From assembly GCA_017545185.1 (NCBI GenBank), contig JAFWQJ010000024.1, positions 1-43,842 of the forward strand: DNA of 43,842 nucleotides. Direction: 5' to 3'. Below the pieces are notes generated by a model, which had not been told where the DNA came from, did no database searches, and worked only from the letters and a program-made list of their open reading frames with translations. How positions within the stretch are numbered: position 1 is the first letter of the stretch; the number at the start of each line of letters is the position of its first letter. Shown here in pieces: positions 35,130-43,264 of the stretch. Source of the DNA: Oscillospiraceae bacterium. Its GTDB lineage: Bacteria; Bacillota; Clostridia; Oscillospirales; Ruminococcaceae. The translations under genes were made by a program, and so were the position numbers.

Positions 35130-35165
35130 AAAGGACGCTGATGACAGGATCGGCGTCCTTTTTTG
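35130..35165 (+). terminator. terminator closing the hairpin array (GGACGC family)
   Basis: AAAGGACGC pairs with GCGTCCTTTTTT around a loop of about 15 bases. Its stem matches the terminators at 11115 and 29210. Confidence 0.8.
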
Positions 35166-35207
35166 CGTGCGCTTCCGGATACCGCGCAGAACATGATGCG
35201 TTCCGGA

Positions 35208-35236
35208 ATGACGGCAAATCCGATTTTACTTATAAT
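35208..35236 (+). promoter_or_regulatory. possible promoter and leader of the second esterase gene
   Basis: ATGACG (35208-35213) and TATAAT (35231-35236) are 17 bp apart. The -35 is poor and the gene starts 256 bp downstream. The 35237-35491 interval holds one small hairpin (AACCGGA/TCCGGTT, about 35290-35309) and AT-rich DNA; I see no gene or known riboswitch in it. Confidence 0.4.
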
Positions 35237-35491
35237 ATACTGCATTTTCCCGAATGCCTGCACGCGCCCGCCGGACTGAACCGTATTATAACCGGAAACA
35301 AATCCGGTTTCGGCGTAAAACCGCGCCGGAATCTGAAAAAAACATAAATAATTCATCCTTTTTCATAAAAATACCCCCTATCATTCCGCCCGAAAATCAA
35401 GTAAAATAAAAATGTATAGCCCTTTGCACATCCGGTGCAGACAGGCTGTGCACAGAAAGAAACATATTATATGATTCAGGGGGAATTTAAA

Positions 35492-37114
35492 ATGCAGAAG
35501 AAAAAGCGCAAACTGTTTGCCGCTTCGGCGGCGTGTGCGCTGCTGATGCAGACCGCGGCGATGCTGCCGGTCTCTGCAGCGGACGACTACATCTTCAGTG
35601 ACGGGTTTGAATCCGGCGAAGGCGGCTGGGAGGGACGCGGCGGCGCGACCGTCAAAACGACCTCATCCGAACCGTATGCGGGCTCCGGCGCACTGTCCGT
35701 CACAGGCCGTTCGGATTCGTGGCACGGCGCACAGAAGGACATCTCGTCGGTCTGCACGGCAGGGGAGACCTACTGCTTCAGCGTCTGCGCCCGCTATGAC
35801 AGCGGTCCGTCGTCGGTGACGTTCATGCTGTCGCTTGTGTACAAGGACAGCGCCGGCGAAACGACATACGCGCATCTCGCGGAAGCGGAGACAATGAGCG
35901 GCTTCTATGTGCAGCTGGTCAACGATTCGTACACGCTGCCCGCCGGTGCGACCGATCCGATCCTTTATGTGGAGACGAAGTCCGGCAGCACCTCGTTTAC
36001 GATCGACGAAGCGATCTGCGCACCGAAGGGGACACAGATCGACGGGCCGAAGCCGGTGAAGTTCAATCTCGGTGATGTCAATTATGACGGCTGCATCAAT
36101 GCCGCAGACTTCACCCTTGCAAAGCGCTATGCGGGCAAGGATTTCCCGAGCAAGACGATGCTCCGCGCTGCGGACGTCGATCAGAGTGGGACGGTCGATT
36201 CCGCGGATACCGGCTGGTATCAGAAGTTCCTGACGGCGCAGGAAACGGCATATCCGGAGCCTGTCAAGCCGCCGGTCGAGCCTTACAACTATCAGCCGCT
36301 GAAATACCACAGCTTTGACGAGCGCGTGTATCTGAGCCAGTCCTCGCATCCGGGCAAGGTCATCGAGGAGCATTATCAAGGGCCGAAGGGCACCAACACC
36401 TGCTATGTCTATCTCCCGCCCGATTACGACGAGAATCAGAAGTACAACATCTTCTATCTGATGCACGGCGGCGGCGAGAACGAGCGGACGCTTTTCTTCC
36501 AGGATGACACGATGATGCAGAACATCTTTGACCACATGATCGAAAACGGCGATATGGATCCGCTGATCGTGGTCACGCCGACATGGAACCAGACCGGTGC
36601 CGATCAGTTCTATTCCGAGCTGCGCGACCGCCTGATCCCGTATGTCGAGGGCAAATACTCCACCTATGCGGAATCGACCGCAATCGAGGACATTCAGGCA
36701 TCGCGTTATCACCGCGCATACGGCGGCTTCTCGATGGGCTCTGTCTCCACATGGGGCGTGTTCCTGAACGAGCTCGATATCATCGCGTACTATATGCCGC
36801 TTTCCGGCGAGTACAAGGTCAGCAACCTGTCGATCCAGACGCAGGCGCAGATGATCACCGGCGCGATCGACAAGGCCGGCCTGCAGAAGAACGAATACTT
36901 CATCATGGGCGCGACCGGCTCGAACGATATGGCGCAGCCGCAGATGACGCCGCTGATGAACGAGCTGCGGAAGTACGACCACTTCATTGAGACCTCTGAC
37001 CTTTCGCAGGGCAATTTCTTCTATATGGTTGTGGACGGCAAGGAGCACTGGTGGGGACATGTCCGCCACTATATCTACGATATGCTGCCGTATTTCTTCC
37101 ACGAGGAGCACTGA
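35492..37114 (+). CDS. secreted CBM-dockerin-CE1 esterase, copy 2
   Basis: The ATG at 35492 follows GGGGGA; an upstream in-frame ATG at 35435 would place extra residues before the signal peptide. The 540-residue product has a signal peptide (about 1-29), a CBM4/9 or CBM22-like region (FESGEGGWEGRGG), an internal dockerin (about 193-250, GDVNYDGCINAADFTLAKRY and ADVDQSGTVDSADTGWYQ), and a CE1 esterase. Catalytic S414 lies in GGFSMGS; H519 in GKEHWW is the likely catalytic histidine, as in feruloyl esterases where this His precedes aromatic residues. It is closer to feruloyl esterase/XynZ-type domains than copy 1. Same domain order as copy 1, but clearly diverged. Confidence 0.9.
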   Translation: MQKKKRKLFAASAACALLMQTAAMLPVSAADDYIFSDGFESGEGGWEGRGGATVKTTSSEPYAGSGALSVTGRSDSWHGAQKDISSVCTAGETYCFSVCARYDSGPSSVTFMLSLVYKDSAGETTYAHLAEAETMSGFYVQLVNDSYTLPAGATDPILYVETKSGSTSFTIDEAICAPKGTQIDGPKPVKFNLGDVNYDGCINAADFTLAKRYAGKDFPSKTMLRAADVDQSGTVDSADTGWYQKFLTAQETAYPEPVKPPVEPYNYQPLKYHSFDERVYLSQSSHPGKVIEEHYQGPKGTNTCYVYLPPDYDENQKYNIFYLMHGGGENERTLFFQDDTMMQNIFDHMIENGDMDPLIVVTPTWNQTGADQFYSELRDRLIPYVEGKYSTYAESTAIEDIQASRYHRAYGGFSMGSVSTWGVFLNELDIIAYYMPLSGEYKVSNLSIQTQAQMITGAIDKAGLQKNEYFIMGATGSNDMAQPQMTPLMNELRKYDHFIETSDLSQGNFFYMVVDGKEHWWGHVRHYIYDMLPYFFHEEH

Positions 37115-37123
37115 ACGCATTAC

Positions 37124-37162
37124 AAAACACCCGTCTGTCAGACCGGCAGGCGGGTGTTTTTG
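37124..37162 (+). terminator. terminator of the second esterase gene
   Basis: AAAACACCCGTCTG pairs with CAGGCGGGTGTTTT, followed by further T, 10 bp after the stop. Confidence 0.88.
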
Positions 37163-37278
37163 ATCCGGCTCGCTTTTGTATTATCTTGATACGACAGCAA
37201 AAATATACAATCATTGCTAACAATTTAAACCAAAAATGCAATATTTCACGAAAAATTATTAAGAAAATCTTTATGTTC

Positions 37279-37307
37279 TTGATATTAACACGAGAATGTG
37301 ATAGGAT
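37279..37307 (+). promoter_or_regulatory. promoter of the M4 protease gene
   Basis: TTGATA (37279-37284) and TAGGAT (37302-37307) are separated by 17 bp in an AT-rich stretch 57 bp upstream of the start. Confidence 0.6.
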
Positions 37308-37363
37308 GTATGCAAGGCAGAGATGCCTAAACATAAATCTTTTTCAGTAAGGGGGATTTTCCT

Positions 37364-39337
37364 ATGTCAAAACACTTGAAATCCGTCATTGTATCGGCAC
37401 TGTTGCTTTCCATGACTGCAACAGCAGTTACACCGGTTTGTAATGCATCCGCGCTGAACGCTGCGGATACTGCCATTGCAGTTGATGCCTTAAACCTGAC
37501 ATATCAGGAGGACGGCAAGACGGTTCGCACGATCGGCGGCGAAATTTCTGCCGCAAAAATCAGCTCTGAATCGGATGCAAAGACGATTCTGACCGGCCTT
37601 GCAGATCAGCTCGGCGTAACTGATTTTGATGCACAGCTTCGTTTCCTCGTCAAGGAAGAAAGCGAGATCAATGACAGCTATGTTTATCAGCAGTATGTCG
37701 GCAATATTCCGCTGGACAGCGGTTTTGTCACGCTCGTTGTAAACAAGGAGTCCAAGAATGCTGTTTATCTGACCAGCAGCTTTGCAGCGGATCTTGAGAT
37801 CAGCACCACACCGGTTGTTGCTGCGTTCCAGGCACGCACGATCGTCAAGAAGGAGCTCGGCACTGAGCCGGACGGCATCGCAGATCTGACTATCGCGAAA
37901 ACGCGGAACGGCTATCAGCTCGCATGGCTGATCACGAACGGCCAGATGGATGCGTTTTATGTTGACGCACAGACCGGTGAGATCATCAAGTCCATGAACA
38001 ACAATAACTACACGTATCAGAAGACCCTTCGCGTTACACAGTATAACAATATTGCGCGCAGAAGCAATTTTTCGATTCCGTTTGAGGTAGAGGATTCGCA
38101 GGGCAAGCATTTCTTCAAGCTCCATGATGCGAGCCGCGGACTGTATATCGTCACCAGCCCGTTCAGTGCTGTGAACAGCAGTATGGGGCAGCTCTGGGGC
38201 ACAAGCTACGACGGAAAAACCTACAGCAACGAAGCGTATATGCGTTCTTTCCCTTGGGTCTTTGATGCTCACGAATTCGGCAAGCAAGTAATTGCAAACA
38301 TGGTTCCGAGTGATTCCACTTCCAACGACGTTTACAATGGAAAACCGGAAGCAACCGGTGCACTGTTCCGTGTCGGTCAGGTTTATGACTTCTACAAGAG
38401 CTATTTCTCCTGGTACGGCATTGATAACTGCGGAACGAACATCTACATTACGCCGTATGAGAGAAACAAGACCTCTGCACAAGTCAATGCATATTCCAGC
38501 ACGTTCGGAAATCTGATTGGCTTTGGTACCAACTCCAACGGCCTGAGCCTGATGGCTGACCTTGATATTGTTGCGCATGAGTATCAGCACAGCGTCAGCA
38601 ACCGTAAGGTAAAGTGGGGCTTCAGCGGATTTACCGGTTATACCGGTGAGACGCTGATTCTGGACGAAGGTTATGCAGATGTTCTCGGTGAATACTGCGA
38701 TATCCTGAAGGACGGTGCGTCTTCCAGCGAGTGGCTGGGCGGCAAAGATGCGCTCTACAGCGGCAGTACGAACGATCAAGCTCTCATCAAGGACTTCAAG
38801 GCTGAGCTGCCTTCCAACCTCAATTATCTGAACTATTCGTCCAATTTCTATAACCGGATTGAGGGACATGAAGGCTCAAAGGTGGTCTCCCACGCTGCAT
38901 ATCTGATGCACAAATACGGCGTTCCGGATAAATACGCTGCAAAGATCTGGTTCTATTCCATGGATTATCTGCCGAAGGGTGCGGATGCCGCAACATTCTA
39001 TGATTGGAGAAGCGCAATCGAGCAGGCAGCGAACGACATCCTGAACAGCGCTTACAGCAATGTCCACACACGCAATCTGATGAAGGCAAGAATCATGATG
39101 GCGTTCAATGCGGTTCACCTCCCGGCACGTACCTCCAAACTCGGTGATGCAAACGGCAATATGCAGCTGGACAACGGCGACCTGAACTATCTGAATCAGT
39201 ATCTCAAAGGTACCCGCGAACTTGACGCGTTTGCCCTGTCTCTCTGCGATGTGAACCTGGACGGCAAGGTCAACAACACGGACGCTACCTGGATTAGTCA
39301 GGCACTGCAGTACAACTGGCCGTTAAGATGGACCTGA
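37364..39337 (+). CDS. secreted M4 (thermolysin-like) metalloprotease with C-terminal dockerin
   Basis: The 657-residue preproprotein has a signal peptide (about residues 1-29), an FTP/PepSY-type propeptide (about 45-220, ending near VDAQTGEIIKS), and an M4 catalytic domain with the zinc motif HEYQH (H405, E406, H409) and third ligand E435 in LDEGYAD, then a His-containing HEGSKVVSHAAYLM segment. The C-terminus is a type I dockerin (about 594-657, GDANGNMQLDNGDLNYLNQY and CDVNLDGKVNNTDATW). AAGGGGG precedes the ATG. Codon use is more AT-rich than neighbours. A dockerin on an M4 protease suggests cellulosome-bound protein degradation or processing of scaffold partners. Confidence 0.92.
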   Translation: MSKHLKSVIVSALLLSMTATAVTPVCNASALNAADTAIAVDALNLTYQEDGKTVRTIGGEISAAKISSESDAKTILTGLADQLGVTDFDAQLRFLVKEESEINDSYVYQQYVGNIPLDSGFVTLVVNKESKNAVYLTSSFAADLEISTTPVVAAFQARTIVKKELGTEPDGIADLTIAKTRNGYQLAWLITNGQMDAFYVDAQTGEIIKSMNNNNYTYQKTLRVTQYNNIARRSNFSIPFEVEDSQGKHFFKLHDASRGLYIVTSPFSAVNSSMGQLWGTSYDGKTYSNEAYMRSFPWVFDAHEFGKQVIANMVPSDSTSNDVYNGKPEATGALFRVGQVYDFYKSYFSWYGIDNCGTNIYITPYERNKTSAQVNAYSSTFGNLIGFGTNSNGLSLMADLDIVAHEYQHSVSNRKVKWGFSGFTGYTGETLILDEGYADVLGEYCDILKDGASSSEWLGGKDALYSGSTNDQALIKDFKAELPSNLNYLNYSSNFYNRIEGHEGSKVVSHAAYLMHKYGVPDKYAAKIWFYSMDYLPKGADAATFYDWRSAIEQAANDILNSAYSNVHTRNLMKARIMMAFNAVHLPARTSKLGDANGNMQLDNGDLNYLNQYLKGTRELDAFALSLCDVNLDGKVNNTDATWISQALQYNWPLRWT

Positions 39338-39461
39338 TTGATTCGGCGCTGCGCGGCTTTCCTGTGAACAGATAATGAACCATTTTCTCATCACACTGCA
39401 GAAAAGCAATGGAAAACGCCCGTCATGAATCGGACAGGGCAAAAGAAGAATCAATCTGATG

Positions 39462-39497
39462 CAACAGCGGCTCACTTCGGTGAGCCGCTGTTTTTTT
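39462..39497 (+). terminator. strong intrinsic terminator downstream of the M4 gene
   Basis: AACAGCGGCTCAC pairs perfectly with GTGAGCCGCTGTT around TTCG, followed by TTTTT. The 39338-39461 interval holds nothing recognisable. This hairpin marks the border between the dockerin cluster and phage-derived DNA. Confidence 0.9.
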
Positions 39498-39607
39498 GCC
39501 CGTTTGTCTTGATGAAACGGAGGGATTGTGGTATATGGTATGGTATCCGTCTTTCACTGATGAATACCGGGCACGGAGGATCAACTGAAAACCTGGCCGG
39601 ATACAGC

Positions 39608-39640
39608 AAAAGCATCGCCCCCGCACGGGGACGATGCTTT
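39608..39640 (+). terminator. hairpin in phage-derived DNA
   Basis: AAAGCATCG and CCCC pair with GGGG and CGATGCTTT around GCAC. It lies in 39498-39696, where the only other signal is the possible tail end of a phage gene reading LLESLITKELT and stopping at 39700, overlapping the next start. Confidence 0.65.
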
Positions 39641-39696
39641 CTGCAATGTAATAACGGTGCTGCGCTGCTGGAATCGCTCATCACAAAGGAGCTGAC

Positions 39697-40014
39697 ATGA
39701 CCTACGAAGAAATCAATGAAATGTTGGTGGAGACGGGCTTTCCGTTTGCCTACCACCACTTTGCCGAGGGCGAGTCTCCGAAACCGCCCTTTGTTATTTT
39801 TCTCTCACCCGGCGAGGACACCTTCGGCGCAGATAATCTGATGTATCACAGCTTCAAGCAGATTGATATTGAACTGTATACGGATGAAAAGTCGCCCGAC
39901 ACGGAAAGCCGTGTGGAGGAAGTGCTGACGCAGCACAATATCTATTACACGAAAACTGAAAGCTGGATCGAGAGTGAAAAGCTCTACGAGGTGCTTTACG
40001 AAATGGAGGTATAA
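39697..40014 (+). CDS. phage tail-completion type protein
   Basis: The 105-residue protein starts MTYEEINEMLVETGFPFAYHH, and reads PPFVIFLSPG, IELYTDEKSPDTESRVEEVL and WIESEKLYEVLYEMEV. Proteins of this length and pattern sit just before the major tail protein in Firmicute siphophages (tail terminator position), and the gene is followed at 4 bp by a broken major tail gene. AAAGGAG precedes the ATG. The gene itself looks intact, but its neighbours are broken, so it is a remnant. Confidence 0.7.
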   Translation: MTYEEINEMLVETGFPFAYHHFAEGESPKPPFVIFLSPGEDTFGADNLMYHSFKQIDIELYTDEKSPDTESRVEEVLTQHNIYYTKTESWIESEKLYEVLYEMEV

Positions 40015-40017
40015 CCT

Positions 40018-40385
40018 ATGGCACTGCAGAAAAATAAGGTGAAGTTCGGTCTGAACAAGGTTCCTGGGCAAAAATCACGGCATGGTCTGATGAAGGCGTT
40101 CCGACATTTGCAACGCCTGTGCGCCTGCCCGGTGCTGTATCCCTGAGCATTGATGCGAACGGCGAAAACGAGAATTTCTACGCTGACAACAGCGTGTATT
40201 ATGTCATCAACAACAACGCAGGCTATGACGGCGATCTGGAGGTCGCACTCATCACGACCGACTTTGCAACGGCGATTCTCGGCGAACAGCTTGATGCAAA
40301 GGGCGTTCTGGTGGAGCGCAATGATGCGGAAACATCGCAGTTCGCACTCATGTTCGAGTTTGACGGAGACAAGAACCACATCCGT
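40018..40385 (+). pseudogene. major tail protein, frameshifted and 3'-truncated
   Basis: The start MALQKNKVKFGLNKV is in one frame; the continuation WAKITAWSDEGVPTFATP and then SIDANGENENFYADN, YDGDLEVALITTDFA and MFEFDGDKN is in another. A single missing base near 40063 (expected GTTCACTGG, seen GTTCCTGG) explains the switch. After about 40385 the tail homology stops and tape-measure sequence begins, so the C-terminal third and the small genes that normally follow are deleted. Identity is by family resemblance to phi13-type major tail proteins. Confidence 0.75.
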
Positions 40386-42283
40386 CATCGCTGCCACAAA
40401 TCAGGAAGGCTCGATGCGTGAACTGAATGACATTCTTGCAGACTGCCGTGTGGCTTTTGCACAGATGTCGGAATCGGAACAGGCATCGGCGGCGCAGGCT
40501 CTGGTCGGCAAGAATGCTATGTCCGGCTTCCTTGCGCTGATGAATGCTGCGCCTGCGGATATTCAGAAGCTGGAAGGTGCGATCAGCACCTGTTCCGATG
40601 AGATTGACGGCTACAACGGTGTCACTGAAAAGATGGCTGCCCTGATGCAGGATAACCTTGCAGGTCAGCTTACCATTCTAAAATCACAGCTTCAGGAGCT
40701 TGCCATTTCCTTCGGTGAAATCCTGATGCCTGCAATCCGTGCAATCGTCAGCAAGATTCAGGGGCTTATCGATAAATTCAACGGACTGTCGCCTGCGACA
40801 AAGGAAACCATTGTCAAGGTCGCACTTGTGGCGGCGGCACTCGGACCTCTCCTTGTGGTGGTCGGAAAAACAATGGTCGGTGTCGGTAAGCTGATGCAGC
40901 TTGTGGCAAACCTGCCGTCTATCATCGCAGGCGCAAAGGCAGCGTTCACTTCCTTCGGTGCTGCCATCGGCGGCATCAGTGCGCCTGTGGTCGCTGTCAT
41001 TGCAGTTGTCGCTGCACTGGTGGCGGCTTTTGTGCATCTCTGGCGTACCAATGAGGACTTCCGAAATAAGATCACGGCAATCTGGGAGCAGATCAAGAGT
41101 ATCTTTTCCGGCTTCTGTCAGGGTATCGTTGACCGAATCAACGCGCTGGGCTTCGATTTCAAAAACATCACCGAGGTCATCAAGGCTGTATGGGACGGAC
41201 TCTGCAAGTTCCTGAAGCCGATCTTTGAGGGACAGTTCCAGCAGATCGCAAATATCTTCAAAGCCGTGACGGACATTATCCTGAGTATTCTGGATATTTT
41301 CGTCGGCATCTTTACCGGCGACTGGAGCAGAGTGTGGGACGGCATCAAGGGTATCTTTTCTGCTGTATGGAATTTCATCAAGGATACGCTGAAAAATGCG
41401 CTGAATATGATCTGCGGTATTTTTGGCACCGATCTTGGTGAAGTGAAGGAATTCTGGGTAGGCGTCTGGACGAGCATCAAGAACTTTTTCGTCAACATCT
41501 GGAACGGTATAAAGAACTTCGTAAGCACCGTCCTAAACGCGATCAAGAACTTTTTCACAACTATCTGGACGGGTATCAAGAACTATTTTGTCGGTATCTG
41601 GACGGCGATTTATAACTCTGTATCAGAAAAAATCAACCTCATCAAAACGGTTATCACGGCCGTATGGAATGCCATTCACACAGCGATCAGCACGGTGCTG
41701 AATGCGATCTGGTCTGTTATCACAACTGTATGGCAGACCATCTACGACTTTATCTCTCCGCTGCTGGAGGCATTCAGATATCTATTTGAAACGATTTTTG
41801 AGGCTATCCATGTAATTATTAGTCGCGTCATGGACTGGATTCATGAGAAGATCACGACGGCATGGGAAAACATCAAGGCTGTTGTAACGATCGTGCTTGA
41901 GGCGATCAAGACCGTTATTGAAACTGTATGGAACGCGATTCATACGGCAATCACTACGGTGATGGACGCGATCAGCAATGTCATTTCTACAGTATGGAAC
42001 GCGATCTCCGGCTTTATCTCCGGTGTGGTCAATACGATGAGATGCCGGATATCGTCCGGAATCCGATGAATCAGGTGAAGGATGCTGTGCTGTCGATCTG
42101 GGATAACATCAAAAATGGCATCGGCGACAGGCTCGGCGGTGTTCGTGATGCGGTCACCAACGCCATGAACGCTGTGTACAGTGCAGTCATGGATAAGGTC
42201 AACAGCTCGTGGTCTTGGGGACGTGACCTCATGCAGAACCTCATTAACGGCATCACCTATATGCTCGGCAGCCTCATCAAGCC
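40384..42283 (+). pseudogene. phage tape measure protein, N-terminally deleted and frameshifted
   Basis: From about 40384 the frame reads VIAATNQEGSMRELNDIL, QALVGKNAMSGFLALMNAAP and TCSDEIDGYNG, the conserved core of tape measure proteins, then a hydrophobic segment (VKVALVAAALGPLLVVVGK) and many Trp-rich repeats such as FFVNIWNGIKNFVSTV and TVWNAIHTAI. The N-terminus is missing; the start is fused to the broken major tail gene. Around 42040-42070 the frame changes: one frame stops at 42069 while another continues with NPMNQVKDAVLSIWDNIKNG to NLINGITYMLGSL. After about 42283 it runs into a recombinase fragment. Confidence 0.8.
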
Positions 42284-42389
42284 TATGACGGCATTCACGG
42301 AGTTTTCATGCACGATAATGCAGACGGCGGAAAATATGTCAAGGTCGGTTATCATGAGGGACTGGTTTCCTCGGAACTGTGGCTGAGAG
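42284..42389 (+). pseudogene. fragment of a large serine recombinase
   Basis: About 35 codons read YDGIHGVFMHDNADGG, then KYVKVGYHEGLVSSELWL. This resembles the recombinase-domain segment of large serine recombinases of Clostridia, which precedes the zinc-ribbon region. Both ends are lost: upstream is tape-measure sequence in another frame, and downstream homology stops near 42389. The match is by eye over a short piece. Confidence 0.5.
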
Positions 42390-42467
42390 TTGTAAACCAT
42401 ACGAATAGTAACCACGATATTAGCAGCCATATTCGACACATTCTAAGTACTACGGAGGTATCTCACA

Positions 42468-42884
42468 ATGAGCAGATTCGAAAGCGAACAAGTTGCATTT
42501 AGCCCACTGAAAAAGAAAAATGTGCCGATATGGAAAATCGACACAAGTTCAATGACAGTCACACACTTCAATACCGATACTCAGACCGAGGAGAACACGA
42601 CCTACCATACCGACTTCATCAGGTATCATCTTCATTATTCAGACAGCCATTGTCCCGACAGGCTTCGCAGGCTCGTCAATGAAGGTAAAATCATACAGTA
42701 CCTCGATGATATGGAACGGAAAGTCAGCGATGCTATCTCCCGTCAGGTCGAACTTTGGAAGCAAACCGACAGCTGCTACCAGAAAGCTGTCCTCAGCGGT
42801 GATGCTGAGAAGATGCTCGGTCTGGAGAACTGCTTCGTCTATATGGCGAGGGAAGCAGTGTTTAAGTGTATGGTTTATATTTAA
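42468..42884 (+). CDS. TnpV-like mobile-element protein
   Basis: A good ribosome site (CGGAGG) precedes the ATG at 42468. The 138-residue product has an N-terminal part I do not recognise and a C-terminal half (LRRLVNEGKIIQYLDDMERK, then ARE-VFKCMVYI) whose layout resembles TnpV, a small accessory protein of Firmicute transposons. The match is loose. It stands among mobile debris and ends at a hairpin, and its frame is intact. It could be another small transposon cargo protein. Confidence 0.45.
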   Translation: MSRFESEQVAFSPLKKKNVPIWKIDTSSMTVTHFNTDTQTEENTTYHTDFIRYHLHYSDSHCPDRLRRLVNEGKIIQYLDDMERKVSDAISRQVELWKQTDSCYQKAVLSGDAEKMLGLENCFVYMAREAVFKCMVYI

Positions 42885-42890
42885 TCGTTT

Positions 42891-42916
42891 ACGGCTGTGC
42901 CTTCGGGTGCAGCCGT
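42891..42916 (+). terminator. hairpin after the TnpV-like gene
   Basis: ACGGCTG and TGCC pair with GGTG and CAGCCGT around TTCG, with wobbles. A short AT stretch follows. Confidence 0.65.
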
Positions 42917-42992
42917 TATCATATTATGGATGAAAAACAATATTCAGATTTGTATATCCACATTTTATAGTTTAACTATCAGTAAACATAAG

Positions 42993-43262
42993 TTAGTTAT
43001 CAAAGAATTCATATACTATTGCATTTAATTGTTCTTTGATCTCTGTAAATTCTTTGTTCAGATCAAGTGTACGGACGCTGATTTTATTGCCACTCATGTG
43101 ATATGTATTATCAGGCTGGATAACTTCATCGGTCGCTGCATATAAAAGCATTCCAGATACCTTGTGAGGTTTATCGCCGAACTCGATATCTTTATTTTTT
43201 ACATAGGTGAATATCTGATACAGGTTTGATGAATGAAGAGTATGGATGTCATACTGTGTCTG
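42993..43262 (-). pseudogene. C-terminal fragment of a McrC-type restriction protein
   Basis: On the minus strand an open frame of about 90 codons ends at TAA (42995-42993). It reads QYDIHTLHSSNLYQIFTYVK, then EFGDKPHKVSGMLLYAATDE, VIQPDNTYHMSG and LNKEFTEIKEQLNAIVYEFF. This is the C-terminal end of 5-methylcytosine restriction McrC (LlaJI/McrBC partner) proteins, including the NLYQ and GMLLYA nuclease-domain blocks. The N-terminal part and mcrB are missing: upstream of about 43262 the DNA is an integrase in the opposite strand. The segment is distinctly AT-rich against its surroundings, a sign of transfer. Confidence 0.75.
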
Positions 43263-43264
43263 AG

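Larger units (their letters stand above)
34666..35165 (+). repeat. dense array of perfect stem-loops between the two esterase genes
   Basis: About 500 bases without a credible gene hold at least nine stem-loops: 34666-34682, 34809-34828, 34835-34853 (loop AGA), 34856-34871, 34908-34940 (15 bp perfect stem), 34942-34970 (11 bp), 34973-34993 (9 bp, loop AGA), 34995-35044 (long, branched), 35050-35070 and 35078-35092. It ends in a GGACGC terminator. It includes copy 2 of the 46-bp repeat at 34761-34806. The modules are back to back with little spacer. No transposase, integrase or CRISPR-like equal spacing is seen. Confidence 0.85.

Noticed and set aside
34666-35165. CRISPR array or coding region in the hairpin-rich stretch
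   Set aside because: Stems differ in sequence and spacing, no equal repeats with unique spacers occur, no cas gene is present, and the open frames crossing it are low-complexity and cross all hairpins.
39425-39700. 91-codon plus-strand frame before the phage tail gene
   Set aside because: It runs through two terminator hairpins and has no motif; at most its last dozen codons are the remnant end of a phage gene.
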